A stretch of 64,000 nt of DNA from Paracoccus marcusii. Its GTDB lineage: Bacteria; Pseudomonadota; Alphaproteobacteria; Rhodobacterales; Rhodobacteraceae. Below are positions 1 through 8,651 of the stretch, in pieces (the first letter of the stretch is position 1; every line of letters starts with the position of its first letter). The DNA lies in assembly GCF_028621715.1 (NCBI RefSeq), contig NZ_CP117466.1, forward strand, positions 2,244,501 through 2,308,500, written 5' to 3'. Made by a program: the position numbers and the translations under genes. The notes beneath the pieces were generated by a model, which saw only the letters and a list, made by a program, of their open reading frames with translations, was not told where the DNA came from and made no database searches.

Positions 1-2
1 GC

Positions 3-1631
3 ATCAATTGCTCGGCGCGGACATTCCGCTATCTCGACGCGGCCGCGCCGCAGATTACCCCCGGCGCCGGCCGCATGGCCGCACTGACCGCGCTTGGTCA
101 GGCGATGAGCGATCCGGCGAATTTCCCCGGCATCGTCGACAGCGACGTGGCGCCGATCTTCACCTATTTCGGGCAGTTCATCGACCATGACATCTCGGCC
201 GGAACAGACGGCAATCCGCCGGGCGCGACGCCCGGCACGCCGCTGCCGCGCGACGTGCTGGAACGCGACGTGGTGAACCTAAACACCGGCATGCTGGATC
301 TGGACAGCCTTTACGGTGACGTGATCGTCTGCTGCGAAAGCGATGCCATGCTGGCCACCGCGATGCGCCACCCGACGCTGCCGGGCAAGATGCTGGTCGC
401 CAAGCCGACCCCGGTCGGTGATCCCGTCCAGGTCGTGCCCCTACCTATGGACGGGGCGGGCGATCTGGTGCGGCTGGACCGCCATATCGACGGCATCCTG
501 TCCGAGAACAAGCTGCGCCAACTCACCGACCCGGCGCTTCTGGACATGTTCTTCTTTCTTGAGCCAGACGGCACGCCGGACCGCCCCAACCTGCATCGCG
601 CCCTGATCGGGGATGCCCGCAACGACGAAAATCTGTTCGTCGCCCAGTTCCACCTAGCGATGCTGCGCCTGCACAACCGGGTCGTCGATGCCTGCGACGA
701 CCAGGCAGTGATCGCAGCGGGCGATCAGGCGCTGTTTGACTGGGCCAAGACTCGCGTGCGCTGGATCTATCAATGGCTGATCGTCAACACCTTCCTGCCC
801 GCGGTCTGCGAGGCGGACACGCTGGCGCAGGTTGTTGAGGATGGCGGTTCGTTCTATGCCGACTTCGTGACCCGCACCGGCGGCGCGCCCGCCGATCGAC
901 TGCCCCTGCCGATAGAATTCTCGGCCGCCGCCTTTCGGTTCGGCCATTCGATGGTGCGCCAAGTCTATGACTGGAACGACTTCTTCAGGGATGCCGATTT
1001 CAGCCTGCTGTTCGCCTTCACCGGCGGAGTGGCGAACCCGATGTTCGGTGTCACGGAAAAGCGCCTGCCCTCGAACTGGGTGGCCGATTGGACCCGCACA
1101 GCGATCAATCCGGGATCGAAGCCCAACCGCGCGGCGCAGGCCATCGACACCAACCTGTCGGCGATCCTGGCAGCTCTGCCGCTAAAGGCCAACGACAAGC
1201 CGGATCGTCCGCCACGCAACCTAGCGGTCCTGAATCTGATCAAGGGCGACACGCTGAACCTGCCATGCGTGCAGGCCGTGGCCGCGACGATTTCGGCAAT
1301 GACCGGCCGTGCGATCCCGATGATGGATGCCGACCAGATCGCTGCCGGACCGGTGGGCCATGCCATCGCGGGCACGCCCTTGGCCCATGAGACGCCCCTG
1401 TGGTTCTACGTCCTGCGCGAGGCCGAGGCCGCAGGCGGCCTGCGCCTTGGTCCCTTGGGCACGACCATCGTGGCGGGGACGCTGCTGGGCCTCGTGACCC
1501 ATGACTCCTCCAGCTATTGGCACCAGCCCGGATCGGATGGCGGCCGCTGGCGACCTGCGGACATGCCGAAGGTCTCGGGCGTGGCCATCGCCTCGCTTCC
1601 CGACATGCTGCGCGCGGCCAAAGTGCTGTAG
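3..1631 (+). CDS. Animal-type haem peroxidase, 5' end outside window
   Basis: Peroxidase-cyclooxygenase superfamily protein, a haem enzyme expected to oxidise halides or organic substrates with H2O2. The frame is open from the first bases, so the true start lies outside the window; an internal ATG at 75 is probably not the start because the sequence before it (RTFRYLDAAAPQITPGAGR) continues the family pattern. Seen: the distal-histidine motif QFIDHD (about residue 60 of the visible part), the helix motif FHLAMLRLHNR (about residue 220), and the proximal-histidine motif AFRFGHSMVRQ (about residue 315). The 543 visible residues fit the catalytic domain of bacterial members of the family. It is followed 42 bp downstream by a small membrane protein and then by a vanadium haloperoxidase-type gene in the same orientation, which suggests a joint oxidative or halogenating role. 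Substrate is not predictable from the sequence. Confidence 0.85.
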   Translation: MNCSARTFRYLDAAAPQITPGAGRMAALTALGQAMSDPANFPGIVDSDVAPIFTYFGQFIDHDISAGTDGNPPGATPGTPLPRDVLERDVVNLNTGMLDLDSLYGDVIVCCESDAMLATAMRHPTLPGKMLVAKPTPVGDPVQVVPLPMDGAGDLVRLDRHIDGILSENKLRQLTDPALLDMFFFLEPDGTPDRPNLHRALIGDARNDENLFVAQFHLAMLRLHNRVVDACDDQAVIAAGDQALFDWAKTRVRWIYQWLIVNTFLPAVCEADTLAQVVEDGGSFYADFVTRTGGAPADRLPLPIEFSAAAFRFGHSMVRQVYDWNDFFRDADFSLLFAFTGGVANPMFGVTEKRLPSNWVADWTRTAINPGSKPNRAAQAIDTNLSAILAALPLKANDKPDRPPRNLAVLNLIKGDTLNLPCVQAVAATISAMTGRAIPMMDADQIAAGPVGHAIAGTPLAHETPLWFYVLREAEAAGGLRLGPLGTTIVAGTLLGLVTHDSSSYWHQPGSDGGRWRPADMPKVSGVAIASLPDMLRAAKVL

Positions 1632-1673
1632 GCGCAGATCCCTTTCACTCTCAGCAAACAAAGGAGAATACGG

Positions 1674-1922
1674 ATGGTCCAAATGGCAACCGACAAGACC
1701 GCGCGGAAAGTGACTGCGGCCACCGCCGCAGCCTCGGTGGCGGTGCTCGTCGTCTTCGGTATCGAGGCGTTTTCAGGCAACGCACTGCCCGACCACATTG
1801 CGGCCGCAGTGACGACGATCGTCACCGGGCTCGCGACCTGGGTGGCCGGGTATTACACCCCGCCGGCTCCACGCGATCAGGTCGTGTCCGCAACCGACGT
1901 CGTCGGGCCGCCGACAGTCTGA
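1674..1922 (+). CDS. Small hydrophobic membrane protein
   Basis: An 82-residue protein with a short charged N-terminus, a hydrophobic segment at about residues 14-32 and a second at about 41-62, so probably two membrane passes. The size and topology recall small holin-like proteins, but no family is recognised. A good Shine-Dalgarno (AAGGAG, 1661-1666) sits 7 bases before the ATG at 1674; an ATG three codons later is an alternative start. It lies between two peroxidase genes on the same strand, so it may be a membrane anchor or passage partner for one of them; that is only inference. Codon use is GC-rich like the neighbours, which supports it being a real gene. Confidence 0.6.
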   Translation: MVQMATDKTARKVTAATAAASVAVLVVFGIEAFSGNALPDHIAAAVTTIVTGLATWVAGYYTPPAPRDQVVSATDVVGPPTV

Positions 1923-2043
1923 CCCCCATTGGGGCCGGGCGCTCCTCCTCCCGCCTCCCCGTCCGGTCCCGACCTTCCGCAGATCCCTATCCCTCAGCCG
2001 CGACCGCCCCAGGGCGCGATCGCCCCTTACAAAGGAGATCATC

Positions 2044-3786
2044 ATGCTGAACCTTCCCCCGGTGTCCGAGGCCCCCGGCCTGAACGCCTATCCCGTGCTC
2101 TACTGGAACCATGTTGGGCTGGAGATGAACCGTATCACCCATTCGCTGAGCGGTCCGCAGAGCGGTCCGACGCTGAGTGCGCGGGTCTTGGGCCTTCTGC
2201 ATCTGGCCATGCACGACGCCTACTTCTCGGTCCTGGGCGCGGGCATCGACGGCAACCCCAAGACCTGGCTGCCTGACGCGGCGGTAACCGCCCTGCCGAC
2301 CGGCACCGAGCGCACGCTGACGAACGCGAATGCTGCGATGACGGCAGCGGCCATCACCGTCATCGATCATCAATACGGCAGCCTACCCGCCAGCATTTCC
2401 ACCGTGGCGCGCAGCACGATGACGCATCTTCGCATGCAGCTGATCGATGGCTACGGTCCCCATATCGATGCGCTGTCGGCGGTCCACAGGCATGGGGTGG
2501 CCGTGGCCAACCTGATCCTCGACCGTCTGGCGATCAAACCCGGAGAGCCCGGCGCCGGGCATCAAGGCTACGAGCCCAGATCCGGCCGCTTCCATTTCCG
2601 CGATGAGCCGCAGCATCCCGTCGCCTTGGTTCCCATCGACCCCGACGAGCCCAGCAAGGGTCTGAAACCCGCGCGCACCTATCACGGGCCGTTCTACGGC
2701 ACGACCGCGCGTCCCATGGCCGTGACCGACCCCGAAGGCCACCGGCTGGCCAAATGGCCCGGAGGGGATGAATACGAGGCCGCGCTGAAAGAGGTCCACG
2801 GCGCGGGCGGTGCCCCCAACCTGCCTAAGACGACACGCGAGCCCGACCAGACGGTCGCGGCACTCTACTGGGCCTATGACGGGGCGAACCTGATCGGCAC
2901 GCCGCCGCGGCTTTACAACCAAATCCTGCGCGTCGTGGCTTGGGACAAGCGTGATCCGGCCGCCAATCCCCAAGACGAGACGCTCGAGGCGACAATCAGG
3001 CAGACCAGCGAGTTCGTGCGGCTGTTCGCCCTGGCCAACGTGGCCATGGCCGATGCCGGAAAGTTCGCTTGGGCCGAGAAATACCGCTTCGAGCTGTGGC
3101 GCCCCCTGTCGGGCATCCGCGAGCATGATAAAAGCTCTCAGGCTGATCATGAGGGCACCGCCGCCGTGACCGAGGGCGCCGATCCGTTCTGGCTGGCCTT
3201 GGGGGCGCCCCGAACGAATACCGACCAGGCCAGCTTCAAGCCGCCCTTCCCGGCCTATCCGTCGGGCCATGCGACCTTCGGGGCCGCCTGCTTCCAGATT
3301 GCGCGGCTGTTCTTCGCCGACGTGGGCAAGGCCACGGTCACGCCCAACGGGACCGACGATATCGGCTTTGCCTTCGTGTCCGAGGAGCTGAACGGCATCT
3401 CGCGCGATCTGGACGGCCCCTACGATCCGAACCGTCCGCTGACGGACCAGCCGGGTCTGGTGCGCACCCATGTCAAGCGGCGCTTCCCCTCGCTGTGGAG
3501 CGCCATCTGGGAAAATGCCTTCAGCCGGATCTGGCTGGGTGTCCACTGGCGCTTCGACGCATTCGATTTCAGGGACGCCATCGGCACGGACGGCACCTAC
3601 AAGAAGCCGCAGGACGTCCGCTATTCCAACGTCTGGATTAAGAAGCGCCCGGCGGACGTGAACGACGCGGATCTGCCCATCGGCGGGGTGCCTCTGGGGC
3701 TTGGGATCGCGAACGACATCTGGCAGAGCGGCATGCGCGCCTCGGACGCCGAGACGATGCCCCAGCAGGCGCACGCCTACGCTTGA
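2044..3786 (+). CDS. Vanadium-dependent haloperoxidase / PAP2-type protein
   Basis: A 580-residue member of the vanadium haloperoxidase / acid phosphatase superfamily. All three active-site motifs are intact: K-x6-RP (KYRFELWRP, about residues 346-354), PSGHA (about 406-410), and SR-x5-H-x3-D (SRIWLGVHWRFD, about 493-504), which supply the vanadate or phosphate ligands and the catalytic histidine. The length and motif spacing are closer to bacterial vanadium haloperoxidases than to small PAP2 phosphatases. Start at 2044 is supported by AAAGGAG at 2031-2037. No obvious signal peptide at the N-terminus. Neighbours upstream are a small membrane protein and a haem peroxidase. Halide oxidation versus phosphatase activity cannot be separated from sequence alone. 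Confidence 0.85.
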   Translation: MLNLPPVSEAPGLNAYPVLYWNHVGLEMNRITHSLSGPQSGPTLSARVLGLLHLAMHDAYFSVLGAGIDGNPKTWLPDAAVTALPTGTERTLTNANAAMTAAAITVIDHQYGSLPASISTVARSTMTHLRMQLIDGYGPHIDALSAVHRHGVAVANLILDRLAIKPGEPGAGHQGYEPRSGRFHFRDEPQHPVALVPIDPDEPSKGLKPARTYHGPFYGTTARPMAVTDPEGHRLAKWPGGDEYEAALKEVHGAGGAPNLPKTTREPDQTVAALYWAYDGANLIGTPPRLYNQILRVVAWDKRDPAANPQDETLEATIRQTSEFVRLFALANVAMADAGKFAWAEKYRFELWRPLSGIREHDKSSQADHEGTAAVTEGADPFWLALGAPRTNTDQASFKPPFPAYPSGHATFGAACFQIARLFFADVGKATVTPNGTDDIGFAFVSEELNGISRDLDGPYDPNRPLTDQPGLVRTHVKRRFPSLWSAIWENAFSRIWLGVHWRFDAFDFRDAIGTDGTYKKPQDVRYSNVWIKKRPADVNDADLPIGGVPLGLGIANDIWQSGMRASDAETMPQQAHAYA

Positions 3787-4359
3787 TGCTCAAGGCGTGG
3801 TCGCAACCCCGTGACCGCGCCGAGGGGGCGCCTTCGCCGGCCGGTCGCAAAACTGCTGCTTGCGGCCGGTCGTTCTCCTTGGAGGCAAGAGATGATGCGA
3901 TTGTTTTTCGAGTTGCTAAAGTCCCGATCCTTCACGGCCTTCACGGCTGTGTTCGCGAGAACCCATACTTTCTACATCGCCAATGTCGCCGAGGATCTTC
4001 GGGTAAGGTATAATTCTGTTCCTGAGTTTCGTTCGACCAACACGACTGCTTTGTCCTGTGTTATGGGACTCAAGCGCATGCGTATCTTAAAGGCATCGAA
4101 GCCAGCGCCTTAACCTTGGTGGGCCCCGCTCCGTCAGATGCGCGAACTGTCCAGGGTTTTCGCAGGCACCCTACGTTTGAGTGACAGAATGCTAAGCGAC
4201 CGACATTGGGTTTGAGGGATGAAGCCAAACGCAGTCCGCACGAACGGCTGCTCTTCCAACTTTGCCAAAACGCCTACGCCGCTCTGCAGCAGTCTGCTTT
4301 CCGCCCAAAACAGCCCACCACCACGCTACGTGGCGGATATTTCGCATTAGAAGCAAACT
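3787..4359. other. Intergenic region, AT-richer than surroundings
   Basis: About 570 bp between the haloperoxidase gene and the convergent isoaspartyl peptidase gene. It is visibly poorer in GC from about 3890 on. Apart from a weak small ORF (3895-4113) I see no RNA gene, clear terminator or insertion-sequence end. It may be decayed sequence. Confidence 0.4.
3895..4113 (+). CDS. Possible small hypothetical protein
   Basis: A 73-codon frame starting ATGATG at 3895, preceded by TTGGAGG at 3881-3887, a plausible ribosome binding site. The product would be basic, rich in Phe and Arg near the N-terminus, with no recognised domain. The local base composition is unlike the neighbouring genes and nothing about the position confirms expression. 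It could equally be chance or a gene remnant. Confidence 0.22.
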   Translation: MRLFFELLKSRSFTAFTAVFARTHTFYIANVAEDLRVRYNSVPEFRSTNTTALSCVMGLKRMRILKASKPAP

Positions 4360-5286
4360 TCAGCGATGGATATACGACTTGAAGTCGGAGTCCTGTGTGA
4401 CGGTGCCGCGATACATGCCTTCGCAGTTGAAGGGCAGGGACAGGTTCCCTTGGGCATCGACGGCGATGACACCACCGGATCCGTCATTCGATCCAAGGTC
4501 CTCCATGACCACATGGTGCGCCGCGTCCGCCAGCGTCTGCCCTGCATGACGCATTCTGGCCGCAATCTCGGCGGCGGCATGCCACCGGATGAAGATTTCG
4601 CCATGCCCGGTGCCAGATACAGCGCAGGTTTCGTTGTCCGCATAGGTGCCGGCGCCAATGACCGGGGTGTCACCGACGCGGCCGGGCGACTTGGCCGTCA
4701 TACCGCCGGTCGAGGTGGCTGCGGCCAAGTTGCCGTGTGCATCGCGTGCTACGGCACCCACGGTCCCGTGGCGGCGGGCAGGGTCGGTATCGTCGATGCC
4801 GTCGCGGCGCATCTGCAACGTCGCCTGCAGGGCGTCCCAACGCTGCTGGGTAAAGAAATAGGGTGCATCCTCGAACGGCAGGCCGGCATCGCGTGCGACC
4901 TGCAGGGCGTTCGGGCCGATCAGCAGCACATGATCGGTCCGCTCCATCACCGATCGGGCAGCCAGGATCGGGTTGCGCGGCCCCATGATGCCCGCGACGG
5001 CGCCCGCCTTGCGCGTGGCGCCGTCCATGACCGCGGCATCCATTTCCTGCCGGCCGTCCGACGTGAAGACCGCGCCCCGGCCCGCGTTGAACAGCGGTTC
5101 GTCCTCCAGCACGCAAACCGCCGCCGTGACGGCGTCCATCGCGCTGCCGGCCTGCGCCAGGACATCACGCCCTGCCTGCAACGCGTGGCGCAGACCTGCG
5201 TGATAGCGGGCCTCCAGGTCGTCGGTCATGGTGTTGCGAAGGATCGTGCCGGCCCCGCCATGCACTGCGAGTGAAAATTTGGTCAT
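4360..5286 (-). CDS. iaaA: Isoaspartyl peptidase / L-asparaginase (Ntn hydrolase)
   Basis: A 308-residue plant-type asparaginase / beta-aspartyl peptidase that hydrolyses isoaspartyl dipeptides and asparagine after self-cleavage into two subunits. The N-terminal VHGGAG motif is at residues 8-13 and the maturation site HGTVGAVA places the nucleophilic threonine at residue 175, matching the family position (about 179 in the E. coli enzyme). The downstream substrate-binding region STGGMTAKSPGRVGDTP is also present. The start overlaps the stop codon of the upstream deacetylase gene by one base (TGATG), and it is the last gene of a six-gene operon that begins with a GntR regulator. In that context the substrate is probably an amide or isopeptide intermediate imported by the adjacent ABC transporter. 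Confidence 0.88.
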   Translation of the reverse strand: MTKFSLAVHGGAGTILRNTMTDDLEARYHAGLRHALQAGRDVLAQAGSAMDAVTAAVCVLEDEPLFNAGRGAVFTSDGRQEMDAAVMDGATRKAGAVAGIMGPRNPILAARSVMERTDHVLLIGPNALQVARDAGLPFEDAPYFFTQQRWDALQATLQMRRDGIDDTDPARRHGTVGAVARDAHGNLAAATSTGGMTAKSPGRVGDTPVIGAGTYADNETCAVSGTGHGEIFIRWHAAAEIAARMRHAGQTLADAAHHVVMEDLGSNDGSGGVIAVDAQGNLSLPFNCEGMYRGTVTQDSDFKSYIHR

Positions 5287-6188
5287 CAGGAGGCTCCGTT
5301 GCTCAGTCCGGCCTGTTCCGCGCAGTAGGTCGCGATCTGGGCATGTGTGGCGATCCAGCAGTCATCCTTGGCAACGATCCGTTCCAAAAGTTGCTCAAGG
5401 ATGAAAATGCGACTGCGGTATCCGGTAACATGCGGGTGCATGGTCAGCAGGAACATCCCACCTTCGGCATAGGCGCCCTCGAATTCTCGCAGGAAGATGT
5501 CCAGCACATCCGCGGGCGGCGTATAGGGGCGCTGCGCCCCGAAGCGGTTCATCATGAAATACACTGCATCGTCGCGGATCCATTCGACCGGCAGTTCGAC
5601 CATACCTGTCGGCTGTCCATCCTGCAGGATCTCATAGGGGTCGTCGTCCGAGAACAGCGAACTGTCATAGAGCAGCCCCATCTCTCGTGCGATCGACAGG
5701 GTGGCGGGACTGTAATCCCAAGACGGCGTTCGCATCCCGACGGGGCGCTGGCCGCTGACACGCTCCAGCGTGTCGGCCGCGCGCATCATCAGATCGCGCT
5801 CTGTAGCGGCGTACAGCGTGGTGTTCAGTTCGTGGATCCATCCATGCAAGCCGATCTCGTGCCCGTCCTGCGAAAGGGCGCGCTGTTCATACGGATGCAG
5901 CAGCGCCGCGACCGCGGGGACGAAGAAGGTCGCCTTGGCCCCATGGCGGTCCAGCACCTGCCGAATGCGGGGAATGCCGCGCCGCGCGCCGAATTCGCCC
6001 CAGCTGAGACGGGCCACGGAATTGCCGCCGTCGCGCAGTTCGTTGGTCTCGTGATCGCTGTCAAAGGACAGTGCCACGGCGCAGCGCGCACCGCCCGGCC
6101 ATCGGTCCGGCAGCAGGCTGCGGCCCGCGCGCACCGCGCCGACCTTGGTGCGCCATACGTCCTCGGGCCATTCGTGCGGGTCCATCAT
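5286..6188 (-). CDS. Polysaccharide-deacetylase-family hydrolase
   Basis: A 300-residue protein of the NodB / PuuE-type carbohydrate esterase 4 fold. Seen: the first metal and base motif SFDSDHE, the histidine motif HEIGLHGWIHE (H-x3-H), and RTPSWDYSP in the third motif. Members act on N-acyl groups of sugars or, in the PuuE/allantoinase-like branch, on cyclic amides; the SFDxDxE variant and the operon context favour a small-molecule amide substrate over cell-wall polysaccharide (inference). The start chosen is the first of ATGATG at 6188, overlapping the stop of the upstream SDR gene as ATGA; a longer frame runs upstream but lies inside the SDR gene. No signal peptide, so it is probably cytoplasmic. 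Confidence 0.78.
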   Translation of the reverse strand: MMDPHEWPEDVWRTKVGAVRAGRSLLPDRWPGGARCAVALSFDSDHETNELRDGGNSVARLSWGEFGARRGIPRIRQVLDRHGAKATFFVPAVAALLHPYEQRALSQDGHEIGLHGWIHELNTTLYAATERDLMMRAADTLERVSGQRPVGMRTPSWDYSPATLSIAREMGLLYDSSLFSDDDPYEILQDGQPTGMVELPVEWIRDDAVYFMMNRFGAQRPYTPPADVLDIFLREFEGAYAEGGMFLLTMHPHVTGYRSRIFILEQLLERIVAKDDCWIATHAQIATYCAEQAGLSNGAS

Positions 6189-6940
6189 CCGTGTCCTCCG
6201 TCCACCTGCAGGATCTGTCCAGTGATCCAGTCCGCCTGCCGCGAGCACAGGAACGCGACCGCGTTGGCGATGTCGTCGGCCTGCCCAAGACGACGGAGAT
6301 GGATGCTATCGATAATGCGCTTTTGCCTATCGGGCCCGAAGGCCCGCCACTGCTTTTCGGTCGAGGGATTGGACAGGATGAATCCTGGCGCGACCGAATT
6401 AACGGTGATCCCCGACTGCCCTAGTTCCAGCGCCAGTTGTTTGGTCAGCCCGACCAGTGCATGCTTTGCGGCGGTATAGGCCTGGATGCCCGTTAGGCTG
6501 GGCTTCAGACCCGCGCCAGACGAGATGGTCACGATCCGGCCGGCGCCCGCCGCCTTCATTCCGGGGGTCAGCGCCTGCGCGCACCACATGACTGCGTCGA
6601 CATTGGCCGCGAAGATGGCCCGCCAGTCGGCTTCGTCCACGGTGTCCAGGGGCCGGCCGACTTGACCACGGACACCGCCGGCGGCGGTGATCAGCCCGTC
6701 GACCCGACCGTGCCGGTCCAGAACCGTTTCACAAAGCGCGCGGGCGCTCTCCTGCCGCCCAAGATCACCTGCGTGACAGCTGACGCCTGGCAGGCCGGCC
6801 AGCGGCGTCAGCCCGGCATCATCGATGTCCATCGCGGCCACCGTCGCGCCTGAGCCCGCAAGCGTCCGCACGATCGCCGCGCCGATGCCCTGTGCCGCCC
6901 CCGTGACGGCAAAGACCTGTCCTGCCAGGGTCAGCTGCAT
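6185..6940 (-). CDS. Short-chain dehydrogenase/reductase
   Basis: A 251-residue classical SDR. The Rossmann motif TGAAQGIG is near the N-terminus, the active site has SSGAG followed by YTAAK, and the C-terminus ends in the usual ITGQILQVDGG. It oxidises or reduces an alcohol/ketone with NAD(P). The start ATG at 6940 (MQLTLAGQ) overlaps the end of the upstream ketopantoate-reductase-like gene by 10 bases; a longer frame upstream is out of family register. It is part of the GntR-led operon, so it likely catalyses one redox step of the same catabolic route. Substrate unknown. Confidence 0.82.
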   Translation of the reverse strand: MQLTLAGQVFAVTGAAQGIGAAIVRTLAGSGATVAAMDIDDAGLTPLAGLPGVSCHAGDLGRQESARALCETVLDRHGRVDGLITAAGGVRGQVGRPLDTVDEADWRAIFAANVDAVMWCAQALTPGMKAAGAGRIVTISSGAGLKPSLTGIQAYTAAKHALVGLTKQLALELGQSGITVNSVAPGFILSNPSTEKQWRAFGPDRQKRIIDSIHLRRLGQADDIANAVAFLCSRQADWITGQILQVDGGHG

Positions 6941-7953
6941 GTCGCCACCATCCGGTCCAGAAGCGCGGTCGATTGCGTCCGGGTGCCGTTCTCGATGCCG
7001 TGGATCAGGTTGCACAACTCCGACAGGGCGGGGGTCGGTATGCTGTGTCCGCGGCCGATCTCAATCAGGACGCCGACCTGCGCATCGACCTCGGTCTTAC
7101 GCTTGCGGATGGCCAGGTCGCGGTAGATGCCGGAATGGGTTTTCGCCGTCTTGCGGTTATGCGCCACCATGGCGTCGATTGAGGCATCCATCCGTGCGGT
7201 GTCACGGGTGAGGAATGCGTCCGGGTCGAAGCCGTTGAAGCCCAAGGGCGTGACGCCCTCGGCTTGGGCTAGACGCATGACCTCATGGCCCAAGGCCGCG
7301 TAAACCGGGCGCCATTGTGCAGGGTCCATCGCGTCGGACATAGATTCCGGTGTTAGCGCGGTCGCGAACAGCAGCGAACCGTAGCCCATCTTGCCCCACA
7401 GATAGCCCCATATGTTGTCAGTCACCACCGCTTCGGGTTCGACCAAGGCAAACAGGGCATGCATCTCGCGCACCCGCGCGCTGACGCGGTTGTCCAGTTC
7501 GCCCAAGGCGACCGCCGCTCGGTTGCCGTAGAGGATGCGGCCCGGCTCCAGCCAGTCCGCGCCGAAGTTGACAAAGCAGCCGACCGTGCGATCCGTGCCG
7601 ATCATCTCCGCGATCACGCGCTCGTTCAGGCCGTTCTGTGCCGACACGACGAAGCCGTCCTGCGCAAGGTGCGGCATCAGCATCAGCATGGCCTGCCGGG
7701 TGTGATGCGCCTTCACGGCCAAAATCACACGGCGATAGGTGCCGGTCAGCGTGGCAGGGGTCTCAGCCGGAAGGATTTGAGCGAACTCCTCGACGGGGCC
7801 TTCGATACGCAGACCGTCGCGACGCATGGCCTGAACATGGTCGGCCTCGATGTCGACCATCTGCACAGGGTGGCCGGCGCGGGCTGCATAGGCGCCCAGA
7901 ATGCCACCGATGGCCCCGGCGCCCCAGATCAGGACGGGTTCCCGGGCGGTCAT
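6931..7953 (-). CDS. Ketopantoate reductase family (ApbA/PanE) dehydrogenase
   Basis: A 340-residue NAD(P)-dependent reductase of the ApbA/PanE family. The dinucleotide-binding motif WGAGAIGGILGAYAARAG is at the N-terminus, and the C-terminal half has the helical ketopantoate-reductase domain, including KMGYGSLLFATALTPES. The start ATG at 7953 overlaps the stop of the creatininase-family gene (ATGA). True PanE enzymes make pantoate for coenzyme A, but a copy embedded in a catabolic operon with amide hydrolases probably reduces or oxidises another 2-oxo or hydroxy acid. Length is somewhat above the usual ~300 residues of PanE. Confidence 0.8.
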   Translation of the reverse strand: MTAREPVLIWGAGAIGGILGAYAARAGHPVQMVDIEADHVQAMRRDGLRIEGPVEEFAQILPAETPATLTGTYRRVILAVKAHHTRQAMLMLMPHLAQDGFVVSAQNGLNERVIAEMIGTDRTVGCFVNFGADWLEPGRILYGNRAAVALGELDNRVSARVREMHALFALVEPEAVVTDNIWGYLWGKMGYGSLLFATALTPESMSDAMDPAQWRPVYAALGHEVMRLAQAEGVTPLGFNGFDPDAFLTRDTARMDASIDAMVAHNRKTAKTHSGIYRDLAIRKRKTEVDAQVGVLIEIGRGHSIPTPALSELCNLIHGIENGTRTQSTALLDRMVATCS

Positions 7954-8651
7954 GCCCAATCGCCTTCGATCAGGGCACGAGTTTCCGCCACGGCGACTTG
8001 CCAGATCCCGTCCATCTGGTCGTCTGGCTTCTGGTAGTGGCCGCCGTAATTGCCGTCTCCGATCAGGTCGCGCACGCCTTGCGCGTTCCGATCGCGCAAG
8101 CGGTCGAATTCGACATAGGGTTTCTGCTCGGGCGGCACCGGGCGTCCCGGCAGTCGGGTCCAGAGGAAATTCTCCATCCACGATGCGTGCGAGGCCACCG
8201 GATCGACGGCCTGCACCGCAGCCCATGTGCGCGGCGCCCGCCACCAGTCATGGAACCGGCATCGCGCGCCGGGACGGGCTTGCATCCATTCGGCGCAGAC
8301 TGGCTGGACGGGGCTGTTGCCGCCATGCCCATTCACGATCAGCACACGGCGGAAGCCTGTGTCGTAAAGACTGTCCAGGATATCCCTCACCAGTGCCGCA
8401 TAGGTCGACAGCTTCAGGGAAACGGTGCCGGGAAAGGCCATGAAATAGGGCGTCAGTCCATAGGGCACCGCCGGGAAGACCGGGACGCCCAAAGGTGCGG
8501 CTGCATCCGTGGCGATCTTTTCGGAAAGGATTGAATCGACCGACAGGCTCAGATGGGCATGCTGTTCGGTGCTGCCCAGGGGCAGGATGCAGCGGTCGTC
8601 CGTTTGCAGATAGGCCTCGATGTCGAACCACGAGCTTTCGGAAATCTTCAT
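7950..8651 (-). CDS. Creatininase-family amidohydrolase
   Basis: A 233-residue member of the creatininase family, metal-dependent amidases that open cyclic or linear amides. Seen: LPLGSTEQHAHLSLSVDS (metal ligands E and H), and the VNGHGGN motif with the conserved HGGN signature. The family includes creatininase, formamidopyrimidine deformylase-like enzymes and the mycofactocin peptidase MftE, so the reaction class is amide hydrolysis but the substrate cannot be named. The start overlaps the stop of the GntR gene by ATGA, making this the first enzyme of the operon. Confidence 0.82.
   Translation of the reverse strand: MKISESSWFDIEAYLQTDDRCILPLGSTEQHAHLSLSVDSILSEKIATDAAAPLGVPVFPAVPYGLTPYFMAFPGTVSLKLSTYAALVRDILDSLYDTGFRRVLIVNGHGGNSPVQPVCAEWMQARPGARCRFHDWWRAPRTWAAVQAVDPVASHASWMENFLWTRLPGRPVPPEQKPYVEFDRLRDRNAQGVRDLIGDGNYGGHYQKPDDQMDGIWQVAVAETRALIEGDWA

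Noticed and set aside
4262-4549. 95-codon + strand frame overlapping the end of the isoaspartyl peptidase gene
   Set aside because: Lies mostly antisense to a well supported gene and has no ribosome binding site.
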